Made by a program: the position numbers and the translations under genes. The notes below the pieces were generated by a model. The model ran no database searches and was not told the origin of the DNA. It was given only the letters and a program-made list of their open reading frames with translations. A stretch of DNA of 64,000 nucleotides, from positions 82,198 through 146,197 of the forward strand of contig CAJUCW010000006.1 in NCBI GenBank assembly GCA_910585275.1, in the 5' to 3' direction. Position 1 is the stretch's first letter. Every line of letters starts with the position of its first letter. This stretch comes from an uncultured Muribaculaceae bacterium. Its GTDB lineage: Bacteria > Bacteroidota > Bacteroidia > Bacteroidales > Muribaculaceae. Positions 50,925 through 60,757 of the stretch are shown one piece after another.

Positions 50925-53177
50925 TTAATGTTTTGTCATTTTGAGGTGGAGGGTGGAGCCGGAAGTAATGTCGGAGTGCTTTATGAAGGGGCGGTCGAGA
51001 GGCTTGCCGTCCAGCGTCATGCTTTCGACGTAGATGTTTTCCGGCGAGGCATTTTCAGCGATTATGGTGAAAGTCTTGCCGTTTTCAAGTTTGATTTCCG
51101 CTTTCGGAAAGACCGGACTTCCGACCACATATTCATCGGAGGCGGGGCACACCGGATAGAAACCGAGTGCGGCAAACACGAACCAAGCCGACATTTGCCC
51201 CGCGTCGTCGTTGCCGGAGAGTCCGCCGGGTGTGTTGAGATACTCGGTGTCCATGATATGGCGCACGTATTCCTGTGTCTTTTCAGGCATTCCGGCGTAA
51301 GGGAACAGCCACGCCACCTGATGGCAAGGTTCGTTGCCGTGCCAATAGCGGCGTTGCGTGAACATGGAGTCGAGTTTGGCCGCATAGGCATCTTTCCCTC
51401 CCATAATCTCCATCAACCCCGCCTGGTCATGGGGGACATACCATGTGTAGTGGCATGGTGCGCCCTCGGTGATATTTTTCGAGAAGGAAAATGGGTCAGA
51501 CGGGAGGAAACGACCCGAAGAGTCGCGTGGTGCGGCATATCCTGTGGCAGGGTCGATGGCATTACGGTAGTTGCCGGCACGACGCATCAGCTCGTTGTAA
51601 TCATCTGTCTTACCGAGCGATTTCGCCACCTGTGCAAGTGCGAAATCGTCGAATGCATACTCAAGCGTGCGCGACACCTGTTCCTTCTTGTGGAAAGCGT
51701 CGGGCACACTGTCTTCCACCGGTATGTAGCCATATTTCAAGTAAGAGTGGAGGGCCCGGCGTCCCATGCCGTTGCGATAGTCTTCGATATCGGCAGGCGA
51801 TTCGAAAGCGTTCTTCCTCATCCCTTCGTAGGCTTTTTCGATGTCGAAACCTCCGACCCCCTTCACGTGGGCGTCGGCAATCGCCGCTATGCAATGGTCG
51901 CCGATCATGGCGGCGGTGTAGCTGTTCCAACATGGAAAAATCGGCAGCCAACCCCCCTGATTGTATTTAAGCACAAGGCTTTGCATCATATCGGAACTTT
52001 TAGAAGGGGCTATGATGTTGAGAAGTGGATGTAGGGCGCGGTATGTGTCCCACATGCTGAAATCCTCGTAATAATCCTTGCCTTCGGGCATCTTCATAGT
52101 TTCTTCCCCGGTAGAGAAAGAGGGGTAGGAGCCGTCGGCATCGTTGACCGCATGGGGGAGGAACGACGCGCGGTAAAGTGCGCTGTAAAACTTTGTCATA
52201 TCGGATTCTGTCCCCCCTTCTACGGTGATTTTGGAGAATTGTTTATCCCACACGGCGGTAAGGTTGCGTTGGGTCTCTTCAAAATCGAAACCGGGAATTT
52301 CCGCCTTAAGATTGGCGAGCGCGCCCTCCATCCCTGTGAAAGATGAAGCCGCTTTCATCGTAATGGTCTCATCTTTGGCTACTTTGAAAGATATGAAAGC
52401 ACCGATTCCCGTGGTGGAGCTTATTTTGTCTTCTTTCTCAAACACTTCATCATCCTTATAGGTGCCGTAGCCTTCGATGGCGAGCGATTCCGGCCATTCC
52501 ACCACGAAATAGCCCGAGAATCCTGCGGGTTGTCCCCACCCCTGATAGATGCGGTGGACTGGATTGAACCCCCTTATCTGCCGGCGGTCTAAATCGATTT
52601 CCACGAATCCCTGTCCTTCGTCGCTGTTTGGATTGACCACAAGGAAGGCGTCGCCAGCCTCGGAGTAGGTGAAACGGAATATGGCGGCGCGCGATGTGGC
52701 GGTCATTTCCGCAGTGATGTGTTCGTCGGGAAGTGAGACAGAATAATAGTCGGGACGTGAAACTTCGCTGTCGCGGTCAATTCTCGTGGCCCTTTTTTCC
52801 GGTAGGGTCCGCAGCTTGCCCGCGAGGGGCATGAGCGTCATCGAGCCGTAGTCTTGCGTGCATCCTCCTACAATCCAGTGCGAGTTTCTGAATCCTTGCA
52901 GCAGCGAATCGGTGTAATAATATGGCGCCACGCATTTTTGTTCGGTGTCGCGCGTTTGCGGTGTCCAGAAATTCATTCCGTTGGGCACGAGCACGGCGGG
53001 AAGTGTCTGCCCGAGTTCCTCGGTGCCTTTGCCGAAGAGTCCGGCGGCTTTTGTCTCGCTGTGCGACGTGCCGATGCGCGGTTCCACAAAAGACAATGCC
53101 GTTGACTGTTGTCGCGTACTCACGCATCCCGATGCAATCAAGGCGACTGCCGAGGCGAAAAACAATGATTTTTTCAT
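50925..53177 (-). CDS. GH92 alpha-mannosidase, lipoprotein
   Basis: A 750-residue lipoprotein (ASGC, Cys18) of glycoside hydrolase family 92, calcium-dependent exo-alpha-mannosidases used on N-glycans and yeast mannan. Typical elements: FVEPRIGT, VLVPNGMNFWTPQT, GFRNSHWIVGGCTQDYG, DYYEDFSMWDTYRALHPLL, GNEPCHQVAWLFPYAG, and the C-terminal GGLSGNDDAGQMSAWFVFAA LGFYPV with the catalytic acidic residues. All are intact. It is followed 2 bases later by the GH28 gene and preceded by an MFS permease. Confidence 0.96.
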   Translation of the reverse strand: MKKSLFFASAVALIASGCVSTRQQSTALSFVEPRIGTSHSETKAAGLFGKGTEELGQTLPAVLVPNGMNFWTPQTRDTEQKCVAPYYYTDSLLQGFRNSHWIVGGCTQDYGSMTLMPLAGKLRTLPEKRATRIDRDSEVSRPDYYSVSLPDEHITAEMTATSRAAIFRFTYSEAGDAFLVVNPNSDEGQGFVEIDLDRRQIRGFNPVHRIYQGWGQPAGFSGYFVVEWPESLAIEGYGTYKDDEVFEKEDKISSTTGIGAFISFKVAKDETITMKAASSFTGMEGALANLKAEIPGFDFEETQRNLTAVWDKQFSKITVEGGTESDMTKFYSALYRASFLPHAVNDADGSYPSFSTGEETMKMPEGKDYYEDFSMWDTYRALHPLLNIIAPSKSSDMMQSLVLKYNQGGWLPIFPCWNSYTAAMIGDHCIAAIADAHVKGVGGFDIEKAYEGMRKNAFESPADIEDYRNGMGRRALHSYLKYGYIPVEDSVPDAFHKKEQVSRTLEYAFDDFALAQVAKSLGKTDDYNELMRRAGNYRNAIDPATGYAAPRDSSGRFLPSDPFSFSKNITEGAPCHYTWYVPHDQAGLMEIMGGKDAYAAKLDSMFTQRRYWHGNEPCHQVAWLFPYAGMPEKTQEYVRHIMDTEYLNTPGGLSGNDDAGQMSAWFVFAALGFYPVCPASDEYVVGSPVFPKAEIKLENGKTFTIIAENASPENIYVESMTLDGKPLDRPFIKHSDITSGSTLHLKMTKH

Positions 53178-53249
53178 GAAGCAGGTAAGGTTTTCAAGCC
53201 GTAAAGATAGTGAAAATTTTCCAAACCCGGAAACCCTTGACCTCTGATT

Positions 53250-54593
53250 TCAGCCCATTCCCTCCGATTGCCGCTTTTGACGGAAGAAGAATGCGAAGAG
53301 GATGCCTACTGCGAGCGCATATGCTGAGAAAATTAGCCAAGGGACTGTCCAGTCGCCCATGAAGAGGCGCATCATACCCTCGCCGGAGGGGGCTGGAACC
53401 ATTTCCCATTCACAATAGTTGTTGACTACGGCTCCGGCCGCAATCATGCCGGCCGTGGCTCCGATGCCGTTGCTCATCATCATCAAAAGCCCTTGCCCGA
53501 ACCCTTTCGTTTCCTTGTCGCTCATCTGCTCCATATAGATATGGCCCGAGATATTGAAGAAGTTGAAGGCTATGCCATAGACGAGCATCGAGAGCACAAG
53601 GAGCCACAGCCCGTCGGCCGGGTTGCCGATACCGAGGAACAGGAACCGCAGGCACCATGCCGCCAGAGCTGCGAATATCACCCATTTGAAACCGATGCGC
53701 TTCATGGCAACCCCCACGAGGAGTATGCAGGCCGCTTCCGAAATCTGCGATAGTGAGAAAAGTAGGGTGGCGTTGCCGGCGGCGAGTGAACCGGCATATT
53801 CCTCCAACCCCATGAAATGGTTTATGTAGGGGATGGCGAATCCGTTTGAAATCTGAAGGCAGACTCCTGTGAAGACCGCGAATATAAGGAAGATACGCAC
53901 CGGCTTGATTCTGAACAGGAGGAAGGCCTTCAGCCCGAAGATGTCGGCCAAGGATGTTTTGCCACCTTTTACCGGCGCTTTTACGGCCGGGAGCGAGAAT
54001 GTGTAGAGTGCCGTAAGGAATCCGACAGCCGCGCTTGCCAGAAGCTGCATTGACGTGTACTGGAAGCGGAAAGGGGAGGCCGGGGAGGATTCCGAAAGAG
54101 TGAACCCGAAGTTCCCTTCATGATAATATGCACAGTTCACGAACCACATGGCCACTACAAATCCTATGGTGCCCCAGATGCGTATCGTCGGGAAATGGTC
54201 AACCGGTTGCTGTCCATGGCTTTTCAGAATCGCGAATGTGGTGGTGTTGGCGAGGGCCAACGTCGGCATATAAAAAGCGAGGAAGCAGAGATAGATGATG
54301 AAAAACCATCCGAATTCCATTCGGGGATGGGATGAGGCATATACCCATGCCGCCGTCATTGCAAGGGCCGCCGCGAGATGGCATGCCCCGAGCAGATGGC
54401 GCGAGGTGACGAAGCGGTCGGCGAAATGGCCCATCAATGCGGGTGTGACGAGCGAGACGATGCCTACGGCCGCATAAAACCACTGAATGTCTTTCCCGAG
54501 ACCTCCGGCCCCGAGGAGTTGACCGAAGCAAGATAGGTAGCATCCCCAGACTGCAAACTGGAGGAAATAGAGCAACGATAGCCTTCCCTTCAT
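53250..54593 (-). CDS. MFS transporter, nucleoside:H+ symporter-like
   Basis: A 447-residue permease with about 12 transmembrane helices. The opening RLSLLYFLQFAVWGCYLSCFGQLL and the loops GHFADRFVTSRHLLG, FPTIRIWGTIGF and the late GHIYMEQMSDKETKGFGQGL follow the NupG/XapB-like nucleoside:H+ symporter group, which in Bacteroidetes also includes sugar permeases. The ATG at 54593 is preferred over 54617, since the longer version overlaps the upstream gene. It lies between a TonB receptor and glycoside hydrolases, so it may import the released sugar; this is inference. Confidence 0.87.
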   Translation of the reverse strand: MKGRLSLLYFLQFAVWGCYLSCFGQLLGAGGLGKDIQWFYAAVGIVSLVTPALMGHFADRFVTSRHLLGACHLAAALAMTAAWVYASSHPRMEFGWFFIIYLCFLAFYMPTLALANTTTFAILKSHGQQPVDHFPTIRIWGTIGFVVAMWFVNCAYYHEGNFGFTLSESSPASPFRFQYTSMQLLASAAVGFLTALYTFSLPAVKAPVKGGKTSLADIFGLKAFLLFRIKPVRIFLIFAVFTGVCLQISNGFAIPYINHFMGLEEYAGSLAAGNATLLFSLSQISEAACILLVGVAMKRIGFKWVIFAALAAWCLRFLFLGIGNPADGLWLLVLSMLVYGIAFNFFNISGHIYMEQMSDKETKGFGQGLLMMMSNGIGATAGMIAAGAVVNNYCEWEMVPAPSGEGMMRLFMGDWTVPWLIFSAYALAVGILFAFFFRQKRQSEGMG

Positions 54594-54600
54594 AGCTGCG

Positions 54601-56469
54601 TCAGAACTTGAATTCAACCCCGCCCATCACTGTGGTACCCGGCATGGGGCAACCATAAACCACTTCGTAATGCTTGTTGGTTATGTTGTCAACCTTCACA
54701 AAAAGAGTGACGGGCACTTTGGCGTTGTAGGTATAGGCTGCGCGGAAATTGAGCAGGGTGTAGTCTTGAGTCCCTTCAGGGGCGCCGTTCTGCAGGCTCC
54801 ACACGCTGCTGTCTTCAAGAGCGAATTCAAACGCCCCCGGTGTAAAGGTAAGCTCTGCGTCGAGTTTGTTTTTCGGCGCATAGATGGTGGCGTTGTCTGT
54901 GTGGAGATAGGCGTAGTTCGCGCTGAGGCGCCAGAGCGGGCTGAATGCGTAAGCCCCTTCCAGTTCAAACCCTTTGTTGATGAAACTGCCCACGTTCATA
55001 TTTTTCGGACGTCCGTCAACCATCTGCACCTGAATCATGTCGGTGCCGTCGATAAAATACAGGGCGGCGCCGAGACGCAACTTGCCGTCGAGCAGTGTCT
55101 GGCTGTAAGACAGTTCGTAGTTGAGCATATATTCCGGTTTGAGGTCGGGATTGGCGGGTGCGTAGAGATAGAGTTCGCGGATGTTGGGGGCGCGGAACCC
55201 TTTGCTGAACGAGAATTTGATATGCGACATATCGGTGGGACGGTAAATCAGGCCCGCCTGCGGAACCCATACGTTGCCGTATTGAGAACCGTGCTGGAGG
55301 CGCACGCCACCGTTGATTGAGAACTTATTGCCGAAGAAGCCCTGTTGCATCATCACGTAGCCGGCTATTTCGTTCTCACAACCTTTGAATTCGGCTGATT
55401 TCAGGGAGGGGTCGGTTTTGTCGGTGTTCCAGGCATGTCCGCCCCAGTGAAGGAAGTCGATTCCGGCCGATAGGTCGTTGCCTTGCCATGGGGTAAAAGT
55501 TTCGAAGATGGTGAACCCCATGTTGTAGTCGGTGGAGTTGAAGAGATACGTTTTGGGGTCTTCTCCCGGCGCATAGCCGTCGTCAATCTTATGTGTGCCC
55601 CAGTTTATGAACCCTTGGATGCCGCCTCGGGCAACGTCGTAGTCGTTGTTGGCGAAGACGGAAGCTGTGCCTCGGAAAATCTTCGTCCACATACTCAGGA
55701 GGGGGCTTTGAGTCGTGCCGGGGTTGTTGGCTTTTGACTGTGTCATCTCCGTGTTGGCCCCTACGCTCCAATGGGAGGAAAGGTTGTAGCGTGCTTGCAG
55801 GTATTCGTTGGCAAGCCAAAACTCACTTCCTTCACGGTTGCCGTTGCTACGGTCGAGCTGTCCGGCGGCGTTCATTGAAAAGCGTCCTTTTTTGTAGCCT
55901 GTCGAGAGATTGAATTTCTGGGTGGAGAAGGAGCCGAACATCGCCCGTGCCTTTCCGGAAACACCGTCTTCGGTCTGATGTCTGGTGATAATATTCACCG
56001 AGCCGCCCATCGCGTTCGAACCGTAGAGCAACGACGAGGGCCCTTTGACCACTTCCACGCGTTCCACCCCGTTGGCTACGTAGGTGTCGGGTAGGGAATG
56101 GCCGAAAAGACCTGCCCACTGTGGTTGTCCGTCGATGAGGAAAAGCACTTTGTTGCCGCCGCCCACGCCACGGATGTTGACTGTGCCGGCGGAACCGCCC
56201 GAAACGCCGTAGCCCGCGAATCCGCGTTCGCTTACAAACAATCCGGACACCTTGTTCGTCAACACAGGCAGGAGCGACGATTCCGTCGATTTGTCGATTT
56301 CTTCCGCGCCGACTATGGTAACGTCGAGAGGGGTAAGCTCCACGTTTGTTTTGAGCGGGGCTGTCACCACAAGCTCTTTGAGCGATATGGTGTCGCGTGG
56401 AGATTCTTCAGCAAGGACCTGCAACGGGAGAAGGGTGGAAGCGAGTAAAATGAAATGAAGCTTTGCCAT
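54601..56469 (-). CDS. TonB-dependent receptor (small-ligand type)
   Basis: A 622-residue outer-membrane receptor with a signal peptide (ending LPLQVLA), TonB box (DTISLKELVVTAP), plug (GTVNIRGVGGGNKVLFLIDG, VERVEVVKGPSSLLYGSNAM, GGSVNIITR) and a 22-strand barrel that ends TTVMGGVEFKF. It has no carboxypeptidase-like N-domain and no SusD partner, so it belongs with the BtuB/FhuA/siderophore-type receptors rather than SusC. Ligand unknown. The MFS gene begins 7 bases after its stop; the operon continues into GH92 and GH28. A TAAATTTG box on the minus strand (56549-56542) may be its -7 element. Confidence 0.93.
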   Translation of the reverse strand: MAKLHFILLASTLLPLQVLAEESPRDTISLKELVVTAPLKTNVELTPLDVTIVGAEEIDKSTESSLLPVLTNKVSGLFVSERGFAGYGVSGGSAGTVNIRGVGGGNKVLFLIDGQPQWAGLFGHSLPDTYVANGVERVEVVKGPSSLLYGSNAMGGSVNIITRHQTEDGVSGKARAMFGSFSTQKFNLSTGYKKGRFSMNAAGQLDRSNGNREGSEFWLANEYLQARYNLSSHWSVGANTEMTQSKANNPGTTQSPLLSMWTKIFRGTASVFANNDYDVARGGIQGFINWGTHKIDDGYAPGEDPKTYLFNSTDYNMGFTIFETFTPWQGNDLSAGIDFLHWGGHAWNTDKTDPSLKSAEFKGCENEIAGYVMMQQGFFGNKFSINGGVRLQHGSQYGNVWVPQAGLIYRPTDMSHIKFSFSKGFRAPNIRELYLYAPANPDLKPEYMLNYELSYSQTLLDGKLRLGAALYFIDGTDMIQVQMVDGRPKNMNVGSFINKGFELEGAYAFSPLWRLSANYAYLHTDNATIYAPKNKLDAELTFTPGAFEFALEDSSVWSLQNGAPEGTQDYTLLNFRAAYTYNAKVPVTLFVKVDNITNKHYEVVYGCPMPGTTVMGGVEFKF

Positions 56470-56631
56470 TTTAGTGTCTGGATTTTGGGTATGTTTTTAT
56501 TGTGCTGTTTATTGTGGAAAATAAAAGCGTCGTAAAGTTAACAAATTTAATTTTGAGATTGTTTTAGTATAAGTAAAATGGTGAGATATTTCAGTAAAAT
56601 TGATAAGTCTTCCCGCTAATATCTGTGAAAT

Positions 56632-57225
56632 ATGACTAAAGAAGAAGTGAAATTTTTCGACGATATGGCTCCGAAATGGGATAGCATGGAGCGTCGTTCC
56701 ACGCCGGAGAAAGTGAATGCTATTCTTGACCTCGTGGATGTGCGCCCGGGCATGAGGGTGCTTGACCTTGGCACCGGCACCGGTGTGCTTGTGCCGTATC
56801 TCGCAGAGCGCACGGGCGCGACGGGAAGCGTAACAGGAGTGGATTTGAGCGACGGGATGCTAAAGGAGGCGCTTCGCAAATACGGCTCCCTCGGCAACGT
56901 CAGGTTTGTAAGGAAAGATTTCGAACTTGAGGGCATCCGGGGGAAATATGACCTTGTGATGCTTTATTGCGTATATCCTCATCTACACAGGCCTGTGGAG
57001 GTGCTTAAAAAGATAATACGCGAGAATCTACGTGCCGACGGGAGAATAGAAATAGGTTTCCCTTCCGACGAACATTTCATCAACAATATCCATGCCGAGA
57101 AGAAGGCCGCAAGCAGTCTCCTTCCCGATGCCGGGCGACTTGCCGCAATGTTTAGTGAAGCCGGCATGAACGCCCGTGTGCTTGCCGCCGACAAGGAGCG
57201 TTACCTTGTGGAGGTGAGGGGCTGA
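56632..57225 (+). CDS. class I SAM-dependent methyltransferase
   Basis: A 197-residue methyltransferase. The SAM-binding motif I is VLDLGTGTGVLVPYL (residue ~43), an acidic post-I loop is VTGVDLSDGML, and motif IV is KYDLVMLYCVYPHLHRP. The opening KEEVKFFDDMAPKWDSMER is the UbiE/methyltransferase_11 cap (FFDxxAxxWD). Substrate is not predictable. Single gene, divergent from the TonB receptor; TAATTTTG at 56548-56555 could be its -7 box, though without a proper -33 TTG. Confidence 0.9.
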   Translation: MTKEEVKFFDDMAPKWDSMERRSTPEKVNAILDLVDVRPGMRVLDLGTGTGVLVPYLAERTGATGSVTGVDLSDGMLKEALRKYGSLGNVRFVRKDFELEGIRGKYDLVMLYCVYPHLHRPVEVLKKIIRENLRADGRIEIGFPSDEHFINNIHAEKKAASSLLPDAGRLAAMFSEAGMNARVLAADKERYLVEVRG

Positions 57226-57250
57226 CATGTGGGCTTTCCTTGCGGGATGG

Positions 57251-57757
57251 TCACTGTGGTTGTTTTTTCAGCAAAGTTTCTTTCAGTGAGAATATTTCCT
57301 TGCGCAGGGAGTCGGTTTCTTCACGCAGCCTGTCGTTTTCACGGGAAAGCGTATCGTTGCGTTCGAGCAGACGGTCGTTGCGCTCAAGGAGTTTGTCGAT
57401 GCGCTCTTCAAGGACGGCTATGCGGTCGTGATGGGTGTGGTGTTCAGTCGAGGCATCTTTGCGGTGTGCGTGGTCGTGGAAGCGGTTGAGCAACTGGTTG
57501 AAAAGGTCGCTCTCGTTCATTTCCTCTATCGTTCTCGCGGGAGAGTCATTTTCCGGAGGCATCTGGTCTATTATGTATCTGTCGAGGTCCGGGAGATTGA
57601 AAATTTCCATTATGCGCATCTCCTTCTCGGGAGGGAGTGGGCTTTTACCGTTTTCTATCGCGGAAAGGAAACTTTGGGTGATCTGGAGGTGTTGTGCCAG
57701 TTCCCCCTGGCTCATCCCCCGGTCTTTACGGAGGCGTGCAATGTCGATACGTGGCAT
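57251..57757 (-). CDS. XRE-family regulator with C-terminal coiled coil
   Basis: A 168-residue protein: HTH_3 domain at residues 3-55 (IARLRKDRGMSQGELAQHLQ, ITQSFLSAIENGKSPLP), a linker rich in Asp/His, and a long coiled coil from ~108 to 160 with strict heptads (IAVLEERIDKLLERNDRLLE, RNDTLSRENDRLREETDSLR). The repeat ERNDRLLERNDTL is noticeable. It should dimerise through the coil and bind DNA. Target unknown. It lies 33 bases downstream of the thioredoxin-like lipoprotein gene, probably in one operon with the OmpA gene. Confidence 0.9.
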   Translation of the reverse strand: MPRIDIARLRKDRGMSQGELAQHLQITQSFLSAIENGKSPLPPEKEMRIMEIFNLPDLDRYIIDQMPPENDSPARTIEEMNESDLFNQLLNRFHDHAHRKDASTEHHTHHDRIAVLEERIDKLLERNDRLLERNDTLSRENDRLREETDSLRKEIFSLKETLLKKQPQ

Positions 57758-57790
57758 GGAGTCGGTGTGAATTAAAACTAAGGAATTAAG

Positions 57791-58321
57791 TTAAAAAGAG
57801 GGGACGGGAGCCCCGGCTGCCTCTACGGCTTCAACAAGCGTCTGTAGCGAAGGCTCGTCTTCCGGCGCGAAAGAGGCTGTTACTACGCCTGCTTTGTCGG
57901 CTATGAAAACTCTGGGGATGCCTACCGTGGCGAAAAGGTTGTAAACCTGCCGGTCGGGTTGCGGGGAGAAAGGAATGGTAAGGGCGTTGTCATGCCAATA
58001 ACCCGCGACCGAAGAAAGGTCTTCGTCGCGGGCTATTGCAAAAACATAAACGTCATCGGTTTTCCGGCTCCGTTCGTAGAGCTGCTGCATCACCGGGAAA
58101 CTGCGTCTGCAATCCTGGCAAGAAGTGTTGAAAAACTCTATTACGGCAACTTTGCCTTTCAGCGAAGCGTCGGAAACGACGGTGCCGTCGTCGAGTGTCA
58201 CCGAAAAATGTGGCAATTTGTCGCCAACGGATATTCCGATGTTGTCAGGCTCGCTTTCCGTCACGCATGATGCAAGGGCAAGGAGCATGCAAAGGAACAG
58301 GGATGACAGCTTTATCCTCAT
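57791..58321 (-). CDS. TlpA/ResA-type thioredoxin-fold lipoprotein
   Basis: A 176-residue lipoprotein (LASC, Cys19) with a thioredoxin-like domain: GDKLPHFSVTLDDGTVVSDA, KVAVIEFFNTSCQDCRRSFP with the redox pair Cys68-QD-Cys71, the cis-Pro segment TVGIPRVFIADKAGVV. It should reduce disulfides or act as a thiol reductase at the periplasmic face. Its start overlaps the OmpA stop by 4 bases (ATGA), so the two are translated together. Confidence 0.92.
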   Translation of the reverse strand: MRIKLSSLFLCMLLALASCVTESEPDNIGISVGDKLPHFSVTLDDGTVVSDASLKGKVAVIEFFNTSCQDCRRSFPVMQQLYERSRKTDDVYVFAIARDEDLSSVAGYWHDNALTIPFSPQPDRQVYNLFATVGIPRVFIADKAGVVTASFAPEDEPSLQTLVEAVEAAGAPVPSF

Positions 58322-59181
58322 TTCTCGGCATCCTCGGGTGCTTGGTCGATAAGGTCGAGGAATTCGTCAAGTTTCGGGGTGATGATGATTTCCGTGCGGC
58401 GGTTGCGCTGCTTGCCAAGTTCCGTGCCGTTGTCGGCGATGGGGTTGAATTCGCCGCGGCCGGCTGCCGTGAGGCGTTTGGGGTCGATGCCGAAATCGTT
58501 CTGGAGAACCTGCACCACCGAAGAGGCGCGGAGTCCGGAAAGGTCCCAGTTGTTGCGTATGTTCTCTCGTGAGATAGGCACGTTGTCGGTGTTGCCTTCC
58601 ACGAGCACGTCGTAGTCCTTATAATCTTTGATAATCTTGGCGATTTTCGAGAGGGTCTCCATGGCACGGCTGTTCACCTCATAGCTTCCGCTCTTGAAAA
58701 GCATGTTGTCGGCGAGAGATATATAGACCACCCCTTTGAGCACCTTCACGTCAACTTCCTTCAACTCGTCGGTAGAGAGCGAGCGTGTGAGCTTGTTGGT
58801 GAGGGCGATGTTGAGGGAGTCGGATTTCGACTTGGCATCGACGAGCTGTTTGATATATTTGTTGGAGGCGTTGATTTCATCGACGAGTTTCGCAATGTTT
58901 ACGCTTCCCTGGGTATTGGCGTCCATGCTCTTGTCGAGAGTGTTCTTGAGTTCCACCATACCTTGCTTCAGTTCACCGTTGGCCTGGCGTGCGGCTTCGA
59001 GCTGCGACTGGAGGTTGCGGGAGTCGGCGTTGCAGTTTATCAGTTCCTCGCGGGTGGAGCCGTAGTTGGTCTGCAATTCCTTATACTGACTTTCAAGCTC
59101 AGCATATTTCTTATTGGTGACGCAGCTTGTGGATAAGATTCCAAGGAGGGCGGCGCCAAGGCATAATGTTTTAATCTTCAT
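58318..59181 (-). CDS. OmpA-family lipoprotein with coiled coil
   Basis: A 287-residue lipoprotein (STSC, Cys20). Residues 25-135 are a coiled coil (KKYAELESQYKELQTNYGST, REELINCNADSRNLQSQLEA), followed by an OmpA peptidoglycan-binding domain (LLFKSGSYEVNSRAMETLSKI, VEGNTDNVPIS, NWDLSGLRASSVVQVL, AAGRGEFNPIADN, NRRTEIIITPKL). It links the outer membrane to peptidoglycan. First gene of the OmpA-TlpA-XRE unit. Confidence 0.95.
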   Translation of the reverse strand: MKIKTLCLGAALLGILSTSCVTNKKYAELESQYKELQTNYGSTREELINCNADSRNLQSQLEAARQANGELKQGMVELKNTLDKSMDANTQGSVNIAKLVDEINASNKYIKQLVDAKSKSDSLNIALTNKLTRSLSTDELKEVDVKVLKGVVYISLADNMLFKSGSYEVNSRAMETLSKIAKIIKDYKDYDVLVEGNTDNVPISRENIRNNWDLSGLRASSVVQVLQNDFGIDPKRLTAAGRGEFNPIADNGTELGKQRNRRTEIIITPKLDEFLDLIDQAPEDAEK

Positions 59182-59354
59182 AAGGATAGATATGATTGGG
59201 TTAAATTAAAGACATGAATCTTGCCTGATGGTATTGAATTTCTTGCAAAGAAAACAATAAATGGGGATTCATGCAAAATTTAAAGGGTTTATTTTAATGA
59301 CCTTATATATAATATGACAAAATAATTTCCGCCCGGTTTAAATGCAGGAAGTCG

Positions 59355-60386
59355 TTAATTCCCTTCTCCACGTTTTTTTCTCCATTCTTGCATGAAACCG
59401 TTGAGCTTTTCATGCTCGATGAGGAAGCCGTCGTGGGCGAAATCCGATTCCATGACCCGGAAAGTGGAACCTGGGATGGAGTCGGCGAGTTCTTTAAGAC
59501 AAAGCGGTGGGAAGAGTATGTCGGAACTTATGCCGATAACCAGGGTGTTGGCTTTTATTTTTTTTAGGGCCTCATGGATGCCCCCTCTGCCTCGACCCAC
59601 GTTGTGGGAGTCGCCGCTTTCGCAGATGCGCACGTATGAATAGACGTCGAACCGCTTGCAGAGTTTCTCTCCCTGGTAGGCCTGATAGGTTTGCACGCGA
59701 TGGAAGAATGGATCGGGGTTCTTGTCGTCGTCGCGTTGGCTCATGTTGTAGGCAAAGGGCCCCCGGTAGCTTATCAATGCGATGGCGCGTGCCGTGGCGA
59801 GCCCTTTTTGCGCCGCATCGAGGCGGGGTTCACCGTAGGAGGGGTCGGTGGCAATCGCCATATACATCGACTTGTTGAAGGCCGCGAGCCAAGGGGAACA
59901 GGAGGAGTCAGTGGCACAGAACATCACGTTTTCGGCGAAATCGGGGTCGGTCACCATCCATTCGATTGCCTGGAATCCGCCGAGCGACACTCCTATCATT
60001 TCATGGATTCTGGTGATTCCGAGTTTTTGGGCGAGAATCCGGTGGCATTTCACCATGTCGCGGATTGTGACGCGAGGGAAGTCTCCACACCAGGGGAGGC
60101 CTGTGGCCGGATTTATGGAAGAGGGTCCGGTTGTGCCGTAACAAGAACCAAGCATGTTGGCACAAACAATGAAATATTTTTCCGGGTCGAGGAATTTACC
60201 CTTCTCTACGGTATGTGGCCACCAGTCAGCCACATCGGAGTTGGCTGTAAGGCCGTGCATTACCCATATCACATTGCTGCAGTCGGCGTTCATTGTGCCG
60301 AATGTGTGGTAGGCGATAGTGAGCGACGGCAACGTTTCGCCGTTTTCCAAGATGAAAGGCTGGTCGATTTGGCAGAACTGTGTCAT
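59355..60386 (-). CDS. metX: homoserine O-acetyltransferase
   Basis: Alpha/beta-hydrolase-fold acetyltransferase (343 residues) that activates homoserine for methionine synthesis. Signature segments: VIWVMHGLTANSDVADWW, NMLGSCYGTTGPSSINP, nucleophile Ser in GVSLGGFQAIEWM, catalytic Asp in GISSDILFPP and His in SDFAHDGFLIEH. The start at 60386 is preferred over 60407 because TATCTTTG, a -7 box on the minus strand at 60412-60405, lies just upstream. It carries no fused MetW domain. Single-gene unit as seen here. Confidence 0.95.
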   Translation of the reverse strand: MTQFCQIDQPFILENGETLPSLTIAYHTFGTMNADCSNVIWVMHGLTANSDVADWWPHTVEKGKFLDPEKYFIVCANMLGSCYGTTGPSSINPATGLPWCGDFPRVTIRDMVKCHRILAQKLGITRIHEMIGVSLGGFQAIEWMVTDPDFAENVMFCATDSSCSPWLAAFNKSMYMAIATDPSYGEPRLDAAQKGLATARAIALISYRGPFAYNMSQRDDDKNPDPFFHRVQTYQAYQGEKLCKRFDVYSYVRICESGDSHNVGRGRGGIHEALKKIKANTLVIGISSDILFPPLCLKELADSIPGSTFRVMESDFAHDGFLIEHEKLNGFMQEWRKKRGEGN

Positions 60387-60503
60387 TACGTTTGAAATAT
60401 GGTGCAAAGATAGTAAATTTAGTTAAAAAATAGATTTTTTTATGAAGGTTTGTGGCAGAAAAGGGGCAGATGATGGGTATGGCGTGAAAAAATGAAAAAA
60501 TAG

Positions 60504-60534
60504 TTGCAGAATATGTGAAAAATTCCTACTTTTG
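60504..60534 (+). promoter_or_regulatory. promoter of interrupted propeller regulator
   Basis: TTG at 60504-60506, 20-nt spacer, TACTTTTG at 60527-60534; start site near 60541. The following ~217-nt leader holds a possible stem GCTTGCC...GGCAAGC (60562-60598) but no gene of its own. Confidence 0.75.
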
Positions 60535-60757
60535 TTTTGAAGTTAAAACCGCTTCATCAAGGCTTGCCGATCATGAGTGTTTAGCTGCCGATGGCAAGCA
60601 TGGACCTTACAATCTGACCTGCCTTCCGACACGGTGCATGTTTGATGGCCGACAGGAGACGGGCCTCTATACCCTGACAGTTTTGAAACGAATTTTAAAT
60701 AATATCTATAATAAAATATATAGGAATCTCTCCGTTTTGCCGTCGCCACGTGCAAAG

